A stretch of 64,000 nt of DNA from JAPOXR01 sp965219635 (GTDB taxonomy: Bacteria; Pseudomonadota; Alphaproteobacteria; Rhodobacterales; Rhodobacteraceae), in assembly GCA_965219635.1 (NCBI GenBank), contig OZ244783.1:2976001-3040000 (forward strand), in the 5' to 3' direction. Shown here in pieces: positions 18,073 through 26,236 of this stretch. Each line of letters begins with the position of its first letter. Position 1 is the stretch's first letter. Made by a program: the position numbers and the translations under genes. Under the pieces are notes generated by a model. That model saw only the letters and a list, made by a program, of their open reading frames with translations. It searched no databases and was not told the DNA's origin.

Positions 18073-19209
18073 TTGCACAAGGAATTCAGCACCTGGCTGA
18101 CGAGTTTCCGTCAAACGGCGTTGGCCTCAGGAATCGAGGCAGATGTACTTGACCAATTCGAGTCTTCTGCCGGTTTCCTTGATGAAGTTGCCACCAGGGA
18201 GTCTTCGCAATCCGAGTTCTTGCTTCCGGTTGGCCGGTATATCAAGAGAACCGTTACAAGGAAGCGCAGGAAGGAAGGGATCGCGGCGCATTCCCGATAC
18301 GGGACTGTTCTAACTGAACTCGAAAACCGGTTCGGCGTAGATGCGGGCATACTGACGGCGATCTGGGGCGTTGAGTCTTCCTACGGATCTGTCCGCGGAG
18401 AATTCCCTGTAGCGAACGCACTCGCCACGCTCGCGTGTGTATCGGCACGGCCCAAGTTCTTTCAACGCGAGTTGATCGCTGCTCTGCAAATTGCAAGCTC
18501 CGGCGTCGTTGCCCTTGATCGAATGCTGGGTTCCTGGGCAGGCGCAATGGGACACACACAGCTGATGCCATCCAGCTACCTCGCGCATGGACAGAGTTTT
18601 GATGGCGAGTGCTATGCCGACATTTGGTGCGACGATCCTGCTGACGCGCTTGCCTCGGCTGCCAGCTTTCTTGTGGCGCATGGCTGGCAGCCGGGCCTTT
18701 ACTGGGGAATGCGTCGGACGTTGCCGTGGGATTTTGACCTGATGCAGACGGGTCTTTCGGTCCGCAGACCTATAGGTGAGTTCATGGCGGAAATCATAGC
18801 GCCGAACTTCCGCGCCGTGCGGCATGGTGACTGCCCTTCTTCGATCATCCTTCCGGCAGGACGCAGGGGACCGCCATTCCTGGTGACCGAGAACTTTGAC
18901 GTGTTGAGGCGTTACAACAACTCAATCTCTTACGCGCTGTCTGTCGGGTTGCTGGCAAACCTGGTGACCGATCAGGAGTATGAACTGCCTCGCTGGCCTA
19001 TAGAACTCTTTCCACTGTCCAGAAATGAGATCCATGAAATGCAGAAGATGCTGGCCAGACTCGGATACGACACTGGCGGCCTCGATGGACTTGCGGGCCC
19101 GGCAACAACCAGGGCATTGCAGCATTTTCAGCGTACAGCCGGATTGCCACCAGACGGATTTGCAAGCCGGAGGATGCTCAAACTATTAAGGCGCGTCAGC
19201 AGGCGCTAA
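18073..19209 (+). CDS. Lytic murein transglycosylase, MltB family with C-terminal peptidoglycan-binding domain
   Basis: A 378-residue SLT_2-type transglycosylase that cleaves the MurNAc-GlcNAc bond. FGVDAGILTAIWGVESSYGS contains the catalytic Glu, and SWAGAMGHTQLMPSSYLAHG and ASAASFLVAHGW follow. A PG_binding_1 repeat (MLARLGYDTGGLDGLAGPATTRALQHFQRTAGLPPDG) ends the protein. TTG 18073 follows the rnr stop by 1 bp, with AAGGAAG 4 nt before it. No signal peptide is present at this start: the protein begins directly with FSTWLTSFRQTA, where relatives have an exported leader. Either the leader was lost or an unusual start lies within rnr. Confidence 0.88.
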   Translation: MHKEFSTWLTSFRQTALASGIEADVLDQFESSAGFLDEVATRESSQSEFLLPVGRYIKRTVTRKRRKEGIAAHSRYGTVLTELENRFGVDAGILTAIWGVESSYGSVRGEFPVANALATLACVSARPKFFQRELIAALQIASSGVVALDRMLGSWAGAMGHTQLMPSSYLAHGQSFDGECYADIWCDDPADALASAASFLVAHGWQPGLYWGMRRTLPWDFDLMQTGLSVRRPIGEFMAEIIAPNFRAVRHGDCPSSIILPAGRRGPPFLVTENFDVLRRYNNSISYALSVGLLANLVTDQEYELPRWPIELFPLSRNEIHEMQKMLARLGYDTGGLDGLAGPATTRALQHFQRTAGLPPDGFASRRMLKLLRRVSRR

Positions 19210-19427
19210 TCAATACACAAGCAGTGATCCAAAGAGACTTACCCTTGCTGCCCGGCCGATAGTGCCGCCAAGGGAACAGAGGCAAACCGATGGGACTCTG
19301 TTGATGCCGGGTAGCATTAACAGAATCAATAGCCGCTGGTTATGTTGTCTCAGTCAGCAGGATTTCTTCGGACCTGCTGATAGAATTTTGGACAGGTTTT
19401 GTTTGCATGGTGGACAGCAGTTTCCGG

Positions 19428-19453
19428 TTCCGGCAAGGTAATTCTTGCCGGAA
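19428..19453. other. Perfect hairpin downstream of mltB
   Basis: A 10-bp perfect inverted repeat (TTCCGGCAAG / CTTGCCGGAA) with a 6-nt loop and no U-tract. A second weaker one (8-bp arms, 19354-19361 / 19373-19380) precedes it. They could be terminators for the rnr-mltB transcript or mobile-element debris at the edge of the accessory block. Confidence 0.4.
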
Positions 19454-19599
19454 ACGGAACAGCAGGATGGTCCCTGTGAGGTAATGGAGATTTTCTGATC
19501 ACTTGCCGCCGCGGTCCTTCTGGCCTGAGTTTCTCTCTTACCCGTCAACAGCGCATTGTCGATGTCGCCGACAAACCTGTAATGGATCCCGGTCCAGCA

Positions 19600-19949
19600 A
19601 CGCCGTTGCCTCTGGATCAGATTCTTGCCGGACTGCGTACGGTATGGTCGGGAGGCGAAGTCCGGCCGACGGCCAAGCCAGTTGAGAAACCGAAACGGGA
19701 CCGGCATGTCGGCACTGTCCGGACCCGTTGGTTGAGGTGACAGGGCTATTGCACGCCAGGTTTGAGGCCGAACCGAGGCGTACCAACCGCGAGTTGCTTG
19801 ACAAGCTCCGAGACGAGCATCCGGACCAATACCCTGACAAGCTATTGCGAACGCGAGAACGGCGAGAAAGGGTTTGGCGAAAGGAGAAAGCGGCATCCAT
19901 GGTGGTTGGCGAAATGAAGCAGGACGAACCAACGGCCGGTGAACCATGA
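19600..19949 (+). pseudogene. IS21-type transposase (IstA-like) remnant
   Basis: The frame from about 19728 reads LLHARFEAEPRRTNRELLDKLRDEHPDQYPD...LRTRERRERVWRKEK, which resembles the segment of IstA-type transposases after the N-terminal helix-turn-helix. An upstream stretch in another frame (YGREAKSGRRPSQL) resembles the linker just before it. Frames are broken and the DDE domain is absent, so this is a decayed insertion sequence. The family assignment comes from pattern memory and would need a profile search. Confidence 0.5.
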
Positions 19950-20076
19950 CCGACGACCATGCAAACTCATTTCAATTTCTGGTTCGGAAAGGAACATCTT
20001 GGTTAGGCAACAACACTGTCATCCTGAATGTCGCCCTATAGCAGTGCGTTCCTTATGCCCGCTACTTTTCGATGAT

Positions 20077-20114
20077 ACTGGCGAAGGCCTCAGTCTCTTT
20101 GGCTCCCAGTATTG
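20077..20114 (+). repeat. Left half of the promoter repeat of the FN3 gene array, cut off by the insertion element
   Basis: ACTGGCGAAGGCCTCAGTCT and the following bases to CAGTATTGA match 29499-29540 upstream of copy C. The continuation (GAGTTGGAATTGCC) is found at 22694, on the far side of the IS91-like element. The element therefore landed inside the upstream region of copy A. Confidence 0.75.
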
Positions 20115-20299
20115 AACGAAGGCCACTTGCGTGGCCAGAGTATTGATTGCCGCCTTCTGCCCCTGCTCCTCTCTCCGTCGCGTATGACAGTCTTGCCTGT
20201 CTTGAATTCGGGTTCAACCGGTTTCCCCTGAAGATGCGTTGATGTTCACTCTCCTTGCTGTCCTGGTCGTCGGGACTGCTTCAAACCAAGGAGATGAAC

Positions 20300-21157
20300 A
20301 TGCAAGTCAAGATTTCAAAGGCCCGCCAGAGGATGATCGAGGTGATGACCATCAAGGGGCTGTCACCAAAGACGCAGAGCAATTACCAGGCGACCGTGAG
20401 CGCCTTGTCCCGCCATTATGGCCGCCCGCCCCATCGCTTGTCTGCCGAGGAAGTCCGTTCCTGGTTGTTGGCCCGCATCGAGCGGGGACTGGCGGTTCGC
20501 ACCACCAATGGCAATGTTGCGGCCCTGCGCCTGTTCTACACTGATGTGGTGGGCCAAGCCGGCAAGGTTGCCGGCCTGCATTACCGGCGGGTTCAGGACA
20601 GCCTTCCCCACTCCATCCCCGAAGCCGATGTCCATCGCCTGATCGGGGGGATCCGCGACCTGCGCTACCGCACCGCAGCCCTGACTGCCCATGGCGCCGG
20701 ATTGCGGATCTCGGAAGTGGTGGCGCTGAAGATCAGCGATATCGATGGCGAGAAGGGGTTGCTGCGCATCGGCAGTGGAAAGGGCGGTCATGAGCGGATG
20801 GCGCATCTGCCCGCCCCGGTGCTGGAAGCGCTCAGGCGCTACTGGAGATCCACCGAGCCGCGGCCAACCAGTTGGCTGTTCTGCCACAAACAAGCCGACC
20901 AGCCGATCACCGCTGCCAGCCTTCGTGCTGCCTTCAACCGCAGCCGCGATCAAGCCGGGCTCGACCGCAACGTCACTTTCCACTGCCTGCGCCACGCCGT
21001 CGCAACCCATCTGCATGAACGCGGGGCGTCCATCAGTGTGGTCCAGGATGTGCACGGGCACAAGTCCCCCGAGGCGACACGCATCTACGCCCGCACCACC
21101 GGTTCCATGTACCGCAAGATCGATCATCCGGTTGCCGGCTTCGCCCGAACTGTCTGA
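20300..21157 (+). CDS. Tyrosine recombinase/integrase of the IS91-like element
   Basis: A 285-residue XerC-like site-specific recombinase. The N-terminal SAM-like core-binding domain (about residues 5-85) precedes the catalytic domain with Arg in HGAGLRISEVVAL, the HCLRHAVATHLHERG box, the second His in VQDVHGHKSPEATR and the nucleophile Tyr in RIYARTTG. AAGGAG at 20288-20293 sits 6 nt before ATG 20300, so the earlier in-frame start is not needed. It ends 3 bp before the transposase start; this integrase-transposase pair is a known IS91-subgroup organisation. Its contribution to movement is not established. Confidence 0.9.
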   Translation: MQVKISKARQRMIEVMTIKGLSPKTQSNYQATVSALSRHYGRPPHRLSAEEVRSWLLARIERGLAVRTTNGNVAALRLFYTDVVGQAGKVAGLHYRRVQDSLPHSIPEADVHRLIGGIRDLRYRTAALTAHGAGLRISEVVALKISDIDGEKGLLRIGSGKGGHERMAHLPAPVLEALRRYWRSTEPRPTSWLFCHKQADQPITAASLRAAFNRSRDQAGLDRNVTFHCLRHAVATHLHERGASISVVQDVHGHKSPEATRIYARTTGSMYRKIDHPVAGFARTV

Positions 21158-21160
21158 ACA

Positions 21161-22363
21161 GTGATTGACGAGCGGACCGGCCTGGCGGACATCTTCCGCC
21201 GGGCCGCTCCCGCATACCGGAACCGCCATTCCGGCAAGCTTGATGCCGGTGCGCTGAGGATACTCGACTGCCTCGAGCGCTGCCGCACCCCGGCGCTCGG
21301 CGGAACCGTCTATCAATGCACCGGTTGCGGCCGGCCCCATGCCGTCTGGAGGTCCTGTGGCAATCGCCACTGCCCCACCTGCCAGGGCGCCGCCGCCCGC
21401 AAGTGGATGGAAAAGCAGGCCGGATGCATCCTGCCGGTCCCCTACTTCCATGTCGTCTTCACTCTGCCGCGGCCCATCGCCCGGATCGCACTCCACAACC
21501 GCGACCCGGTCTTCAATATCCTCTTCCGAACCGCCGCCGAGACCCTGAAGACCATCAGCGCCGACCCCCGGCGCCTGGCCGCCCGCATCGGCGGAACCGC
21601 CGTCATGCACAGTTGGAACCAGAAGATGGAATGGCATCCACATCTCCATTGCCTCGTTCCCAATGGAGGCTTCGATGTCGAATCCGGAAAATGGAAGACC
21701 GGAAGCAGCAGCTACTTCGCTCCCGTCAAGGTGCTCGCAAGCTTCTTCCGCCGCCGCTTCCTTGAGGAACTCGAAAAGGCCTTTCATCACCGCAAGCTGA
21801 ACTTCCACGGCGCCAGTGCCCACCTTGCCGATCATCGGAACTTCGCCGAAGAGTTGAGGCAGGCCCGCATGCTCGACTGGAACGTCTACGCCAAACCGCC
21901 CTTCAAGGGACCCGAGGCCGACATCCGATACCTCTCCCGCTATACTCACCGGGTCGCCATCACGAATGCCCGCATCCTCGCCTTCGATGGCAAAGCCGTC
22001 ACCTTCCGCTACCGCAAACCGGCCAAGGGGGCCGCAGAACGCCCGGCTTACGCTTCCATGACGCTGCCTTCCGACGAGTTCATCCGCCGCTTCCTCATGC
22101 ACCGTCCACCCAGGGGGTTCCACCGCATCCGCCATTTCAGAAACCTCAAGGCCATACCTCTTGCCAAACGCAAACCACTGCCGCCCGGTGACGGTGGCGA
22201 CGCCGAAGAAACCGCCAACCCCTGGCTGCCCGCTTGTCCCGGATACGGCGAGCCTCTCTGGCCCGTCTTCTCCATTGGAGCCAATGCGTCACAGGCCAGA
22301 CAGGACTTCGCCCGGCAGTTCATGCGCCAGCGCGGGCCGCCGCAGAGCACGGCCCCGGCATGA
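21161..22363 (+). CDS. IS91-family transposase (HUH endonuclease)
   Basis: A 400-residue rolling-circle-type transposase. The N-terminal zinc-binding region (CTGC...CGNRHCPTC, about residues 50-75) precedes the HUH motif in WHPHLHCLVPNGG (about residue 160). The catalytic Tyr region is YLSRYTHRVAITN (about residue 265). Start GTG 21161 lies 3 bp after the integrase stop. The C-terminal Cys-rich tail is poor: only one Cys remains (LPACPGYGE), where relatives often have paired Cys. Activity of this copy is therefore uncertain. Confidence 0.92.
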   Translation: MIDERTGLADIFRRAAPAYRNRHSGKLDAGALRILDCLERCRTPALGGTVYQCTGCGRPHAVWRSCGNRHCPTCQGAAARKWMEKQAGCILPVPYFHVVFTLPRPIARIALHNRDPVFNILFRTAAETLKTISADPRRLAARIGGTAVMHSWNQKMEWHPHLHCLVPNGGFDVESGKWKTGSSSYFAPVKVLASFFRRRFLEELEKAFHHRKLNFHGASAHLADHRNFAEELRQARMLDWNVYAKPPFKGPEADIRYLSRYTHRVAITNARILAFDGKAVTFRYRKPAKGAAERPAYASMTLPSDEFIRRFLMHRPPRGFHRIRHFRNLKAIPLAKRKPLPPGDGGDAEETANPWLPACPGYGEPLWPVFSIGANASQARQDFARQFMRQRGPPQSTAPA

Positions 22364-22691
22364 AACAGGCGCCTGGAAGAATGCACTCAATCCGGATGCG
22401 GGGCTCTCCTCGCAACCAGTCAACTCGTCCTCAATTGCCGCAGGTGCCGGCTAACGTGCAAAATCCATGCAGGCCCGGAAACAACAGGCTTGGCCGGATA
22501 CAACTATACCTCCGGTTCAGCCCAAAAACCGGCCGAGGAGAGCCTTCAAAGGCCTTCAGACACCAGTCCGGTTGACTGCGAATTCTCCACTTTCTACCAG
22601 AGGCCGCTCACGCTGCGTGGCTCCGTTCAATTCTGCTACGTATCGGCGCGTCAGCCGACACAACCCATGATATTCGACACAACCCATGATA

Positions 22692-22720
22692 TTGAGTTGG
22701 AATTGCCTTTGAAGTACAAT
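22692..22720 (+). promoter_or_regulatory. Predicted promoter of FN3 autotransporter copy A
   Basis: TTGAGT (22692-22697), a 17-nt spacer and TACAAT (22715-22720). The same positions in copy C read TTGAGT-N17-TAAAAT and in copy B TTGAAC-N17-TAAACA, so the element is conserved among paralogs. The IS91-like element ends at or inside the -35 hexamer and may have altered expression of copy A. Confidence 0.65.
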
Positions 22721-22742
22721 ATAGGGAGGTTGGTGCTCGGCA

Positions 22743-22799
22743 ATGCTGATCCCAATTTCCGCTAGTGAACGCTTTGAAGACCGGGTTTTCGTACCATGA
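22743..22799 (+). CDS. Leader peptide overlapping the start of copy A
   Basis: An 18-residue ORF, MLIPISASERFEDRVFVP, preceded by GGGAGG about 11 nt upstream. Its TGA overlaps the ATG of copy A (ATGA at 22796-22799). Copy C has the same peptide with one change, and copy D has an unrelated 24-residue peptide ending in the same ATGA overlap. The main ATG lacks its own strong ribosome site, so translational coupling is likely. Confidence 0.6.
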   Translation: MLIPISASERFEDRVFVP

Positions 22800-25552
22800 A
22801 CATGACAGACATTCTCAAGCCAATCCGCACTGGCGCCTCCAATTCCGCCTTGTGCGCCTGCTCCCCGAGATTGGTTGCGGCTCGGCTGAAATCCGTACTT
22901 CCCCGAAGAATATTCACGGTTTACCCCTCCCCTCGACCAGCAGCTGAGAGTCTGGGGAAGCGGAGTAGTTCGTCACGCGCTGGCCCCTTGGCGGCGGCTT
23001 GCATCGTTGCGGCGTTTTCCGCGGCTCCGAATGCCCAAGCCGATATCTATCTCTGGTTCCATGACACCGAAGACGGCTCGGCAGTAGAAGCTTCCGGCAG
23101 TTTCGATCTATCAGAATATCTTTGGTCTGGTGGCGGAAACACACAAAATTTGGTTGCACTCAGAAATACTGCCACTTACGGTCGATTTTGGGGAGTCGCC
23201 ACAAAAGGCGGTATCACCCGTTACGAGAAAGACAATCTGATTGTCCAGATTACTGGCGAAGACAGCTATACTGGCACCCGCGACCCAGTGTTCAATCAAG
23301 GAAGCAGCGTTGGTGACTTCAGAATAAGCTCTGACCGAAACAACGATATTGCATTCAGCGACAACTTTGTAAATAACAATATGGCCAGTATTCCGGATGG
23401 CACGCGAGTTACGTTTACCAAGTCCTTGATGGATCTCGTGGGAGATGACGATTTTCACGTCGAATTCTTGTATGGCACGCAGAAGCTCGTTTTTGCTACG
23501 GTGTCCTCGCCACCGGCCAAACCTGAAGACCTTACGGCAACACCGGATGACGGACAGCTGACGCTGAGTTGGACTGACCCGAAGGACACCAGCATCTCGA
23601 GTTACGAGATCCAGCAGAAATCCGAGTACGGTGACTATAGCGATTGGGAGCCAATCGAGGGTAGCGGCAGGGCCACCACCAGCCACACGATCGACGGATT
23701 GAAAAACGGCGAAAGATACAGTTTCAGGATCAGGGCAGTGAACTTACACGGCGCCGGTGCTCAATCGGATGAGGTCACTGCGGCGCCAGTGAAACCAGGA
23801 GCCCCGGCTGCTGCGGAACTCAGCGCAGTTTCGACCGAGGAGGTCGGTCAGGTCGTCCTCTCGTGGACACTTGCCGACGACGCCAGTATTACAGAATGGC
23901 AACTCCAGCAGCGCCAGGGCGACGCAGCCTTTGGCGACGAGTGGACCGCTATCGAGCCCAGCAATGCAGCAACACGCAGTCACACTATTGACGGCCTGTC
24001 TGGTGAGGTTACCTATGGCTTCCGTGTGCGTGCGGTTAACGGCAATGGCAATGGTGTGGCGTCCAGAATGGCAACGGCCACTCCCAAAGCTCCCGAACCG
24101 GAGCCGGAGCCGATGGAGCCGGAGCCGATGGAGCCGGAGCCAACGGGGCCTACGGTGGAAATGGAGAAGCAGGCGCTGAAAAAGTCACTGGCGGCGGAGG
24201 GGCAGGCTAGGCTAGCGGGAGTGACGAATGTCATCGACCAGCGTCTCCAATCAACGCCGGTAACAAGCGCCTTGGTGCTGGGTGGACAGACGCTAGCTGC
24301 CACTGGATCATCAATGAACCCGGCAACTAGCCAGGAAACGGACGGCTGGTGGTCGGGAAGCCAAAACCCGGAGTCATTCAACCGTTCAGTCGGCGATGCC
24401 GATTTGCTTGACGGCAGCGCCTTCACGCTCTCGTTGAGTGAAGAGGATGGCAGCGACAGGGGCTGGACCATCTGGGGCCATGGCGACCTGCAACGTTTCG
24501 AAGGCAATACCGGTGAGGACAGTTGGGACGGCTCCGTCAAATCGGCGGTGCTGGGATTCGATACCCGGACGAACGGAAACCTGCTTGCAGGTCTGGCGGT
24601 ATCGAGCCACCGCGGCAATATCGATCTTGTCACGGATGACGTGGGCAGCCGAACTGAAACCTCACTGACAGCCGCCTGGCCATACATGCAGATGGCCATG
24701 CCAAGCGGAGCCGGAACGGTCCGGGTTGTGCTCGGGGTCGGCAGCGGTGATGCGGAGCATCATTCCGATGATGGCGACGTCGAGAGGGCCGGCCTGTCCA
24801 TGACGACCGCATCGGTTGGCGCCCGCTGGGCGGTCGCTCAGCAGGGGCAGGTGACGCTGTCGGTGCCGGTCAAGGCAGAAGTTGTTCAGCTCAAGACCGA
24901 TGGAGACGGAACAACAGCGATCGGAGGCCTTTCGATCAAGAGCTGGCGAGCAAGCGGCGGCCTCAAAGCGGCCCATTCCGGTGTCGCACTGGACGCCGGT
25001 TGGGTTCTCATACCACGCGGCTCGGTGTCGTTCCGCTGGGATGGCGGTGACGGTGTCACGGGCAAGGGCATTGAAGTTGGCGGCGGTTTCGGCCTGCATG
25101 CGCCGGACTCCCGTTTGAGCCTTGATGCCAGCGGACGTTGGCTGGCCACACATTCGGATGACAACCAGCGCGAGTGGGGCGCCAGTATCGGTGTGCAGAT
25201 TGCCCCGGACTCCCAGGGCCGCGGCTGGTCGGCTTCTCTTCGCCAGGAATGGGGGTTGCAGCAAGAGGACGCCCTGTCGGACGACACTCTATTCGAGAGC
25301 AGCACTGGCGGGCCTGCATCGACGCTTGGCTCTCTGGCAGCGCGAGCCGGCTACGGATTTGGCATGATGGAGGGCCTGATGACGGTGTCAGCGGATGCAA
25401 GGCTGGCGACTGGCGATGAGGAAGTGCCGCATTACGGAGCCGGCATGGAATTTGCCTTGCCGGGCGGTCTTTCTGCTTCACTGAGGGGTGAGCATGTGCA
25501 TGCTGTTGATCCCGATACCCGCATCGGAGCAGGTGTGCATTTGCGCTTCTGA
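22796..25552 (+). CDS. FN3-domain autotransporter-like surface protein, copy A
   Basis: 918 residues. A basic presequence of about 60 residues precedes a hydrophobic signal (AAACIVAAFSAAPNAQA) with predicted cleavage before Asp83. Residues 83-238 form a variable domain starting DIYLWFHDTEDGSAVEASGS. Two fibronectin type III domains follow (about 239-334 and 335-432), then a Glu-Pro-Met linker (EPEPM repeated) and a C-terminal region of about 400 residues. That region has alternating beta-strand pattern and ends in Phe (GAGVHLRF), as outer-membrane beta-barrels do. The inference is an autotransporter-like protein displaying the variable and FN3 domains. The presequence C-rich tract is interrupted here (CCCCTCCCCTC, 22924-22934), so this copy should be locked in frame. 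The last third is nearly identical in all four copies. Confidence 0.8.
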   Translation: MNMTDILKPIRTGASNSALCACSPRLVAARLKSVLPRRIFTVYPSPRPAAESLGKRSSSSRAGPLAAACIVAAFSAAPNAQADIYLWFHDTEDGSAVEASGSFDLSEYLWSGGGNTQNLVALRNTATYGRFWGVATKGGITRYEKDNLIVQITGEDSYTGTRDPVFNQGSSVGDFRISSDRNNDIAFSDNFVNNNMASIPDGTRVTFTKSLMDLVGDDDFHVEFLYGTQKLVFATVSSPPAKPEDLTATPDDGQLTLSWTDPKDTSISSYEIQQKSEYGDYSDWEPIEGSGRATTSHTIDGLKNGERYSFRIRAVNLHGAGAQSDEVTAAPVKPGAPAAAELSAVSTEEVGQVVLSWTLADDASITEWQLQQRQGDAAFGDEWTAIEPSNAATRSHTIDGLSGEVTYGFRVRAVNGNGNGVASRMATATPKAPEPEPEPMEPEPMEPEPTGPTVEMEKQALKKSLAAEGQARLAGVTNVIDQRLQSTPVTSALVLGGQTLAATGSSMNPATSQETDGWWSGSQNPESFNRSVGDADLLDGSAFTLSLSEEDGSDRGWTIWGHGDLQRFEGNTGEDSWDGSVKSAVLGFDTRTNGNLLAGLAVSSHRGNIDLVTDDVGSRTETSLTAAWPYMQMAMPSGAGTVRVVLGVGSGDAEHHSDDGDVERAGLSMTTASVGARWAVAQQGQVTLSVPVKAEVVQLKTDGDGTTAIGGLSIKSWRASGGLKAAHSGVALDAGWVLIPRGSVSFRWDGGDGVTGKGIEVGGGFGLHAPDSRLSLDASGRWLATHSDDNQREWGASIGVQIAPDSQGRGWSASLRQEWGLQQEDALSDDTLFESSTGGPASTLGSLAARAGYGFGMMEGLMTVSADARLATGDEEVPHYGAGMEFALPGGLSASLRGEHVHAVDPDTRIGAGVHLRF
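24101..24145 (+). repeat. 15-bp tandem repeat coding for EPEPM in the linker of copy A
   Basis: Two units of GAGCCGGAGCCGATG (24101-24115, 24116-24130) and a third variant ending CCAACG (24131-24145). Copy D has one unit plus the variant (34347-34376). Unit-number change would alter the length of the passenger-barrel linker without shifting frame. Confidence 0.7.
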
Positions 25553-26092
25553 TGACGGAACCATGGTGTGACCTGTCTGTGGTGGGCTTGACTGCTACGG
25601 GTTCCGAACTCCCAAGGCGCGGACGCTTGTTGGTTCATCGGCCGCAATCCTTTCGCAGGAAGAACTGAGTTCCGTACTTTTGGACCCAGCGGTGCAACCT
25701 CCACGGAGTCTAGGATCGATAACAGGAATGATCGTGGGCGCCGCTTGGTGAGTGGCGTTAGGAGCTGATCCGCAGTATTCTGGGTTGTATGGAAATCGAT
25801 GCCATCTGTCTTCGGTCATGATGTTGCGATTGTCCTCGTGATGCAAACTTCGACCGGACCACTTGCAAGGAGTTGGTCAGGCACTTGAAACCGAACGCGC
25901 TCAATCAAACGGTGCCGCTCGAAACAAGGCTGGCCTGATAAGAAGTCCGGAACCGAGCCAGGACAAAACTCAATCTAGATCCGGCAACCCACCGCGGCAC
26001 GTTTGTGATAATGCGAGTCCGGCCTGCTGCAATATCATTTTGAAATTCTGGGGCTTGTCCCGGTATCCGGACTAGCGTTGCTGATTACCCTG
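25553..26092. repeat. 3' flank repeat of the FN3 array, copy A
   Basis: Noncoding sequence beginning TGACGGAACCATGGTGTGACC and running past CAGTATTCTGGGTTGTATGG is repeated after copy B (28957-29497) and, for its first ~230 bp, after copy D (35784-36016). Copy C lacks it. The repeat extends into the upstream region of the next gene, so each unit of about 3.4 kb is a tandem duplication. No gene is recognisable inside. Confidence 0.75.
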
Positions 26093-26124
26093 AAACAACT
26101 GGTGAAGGCCCCGGACGCTCCACC

Positions 26125-26153
26125 TTGAACTGGAGTCACCATTGAAGTAAACA
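26125..26153 (+). promoter_or_regulatory. Weak promoter homologue of copy B
   Basis: TTGAAC (26125-26130), 17 nt, TAAACA (26148-26153), aligned with the promoters of copies A and C but with a poorer -10. Copy B may be transcribed less. Confidence 0.5.
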
Positions 26154-26182
26154 GTTGACCAAAGGGAGGTTGGATTCTGCCA

Positions 26183-26218
26183 ATGCTGATTTCCTTGCCC
26201 GCAATGGAACGCGTGTAA
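26183..26218 (+). CDS. Shortened leader ORF of copy B, not overlapping the gene start
   Basis: An 11-residue ORF (MLISLPAMERV) in the position of the leader peptide, with GGGAGG upstream. It stops at 26216-26218, 18 bp before ATG 26237, so the ATGA coupling seen in copies A, C and D is lost. Confidence 0.45.
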   Translation: MLISLPAMERV

Positions 26219-26236
26219 CACGGGGATTTTGACACC

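Larger units (their letters stand above)
20115..22693 (+). mobile_element. IS91-like element with tyrosine recombinase and HUH transposase genes
   Basis: The boundaries come from comparing the interrupted copy A upstream region with the intact one of copy C. Sequence matching the array stops after CAGTATTGA near 20114 and resumes at GAGTTGG at 22694. The left end carries a hairpin GGCCAC-TTGC-GTGGCC (20121-20136). The right end carries a hairpin TCGGC-6nt-GCCGA (22643-22658) and two tandem 19-bp units CGACACAACCCATGATATT (22656-22674, 22675-22693). It encodes a phage-integrase-like protein and an IS91-type Rep/HUH transposase. TATTGA occurs at both junctions. IS91 relatives normally make no target duplication, so that may be coincidence or part of the end. 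Exact ends are uncertain by several bases, and the distal repeats might belong to another element. Confidence 0.75.

Noticed and set aside
20363..22135. Antisense open frame of 590 codons across the integrase and transposase
   Set aside because: It is the complement of two well-supported genes, arises from GC-rich codon bias, and its translation is low-complexity Ala/Gly/Val without domains.
20109..22696. TATTGA at both junctions as a target-site duplication
   Set aside because: IS91-type transposition is not known to duplicate target bases; the match is short and may be part of the end or chance.
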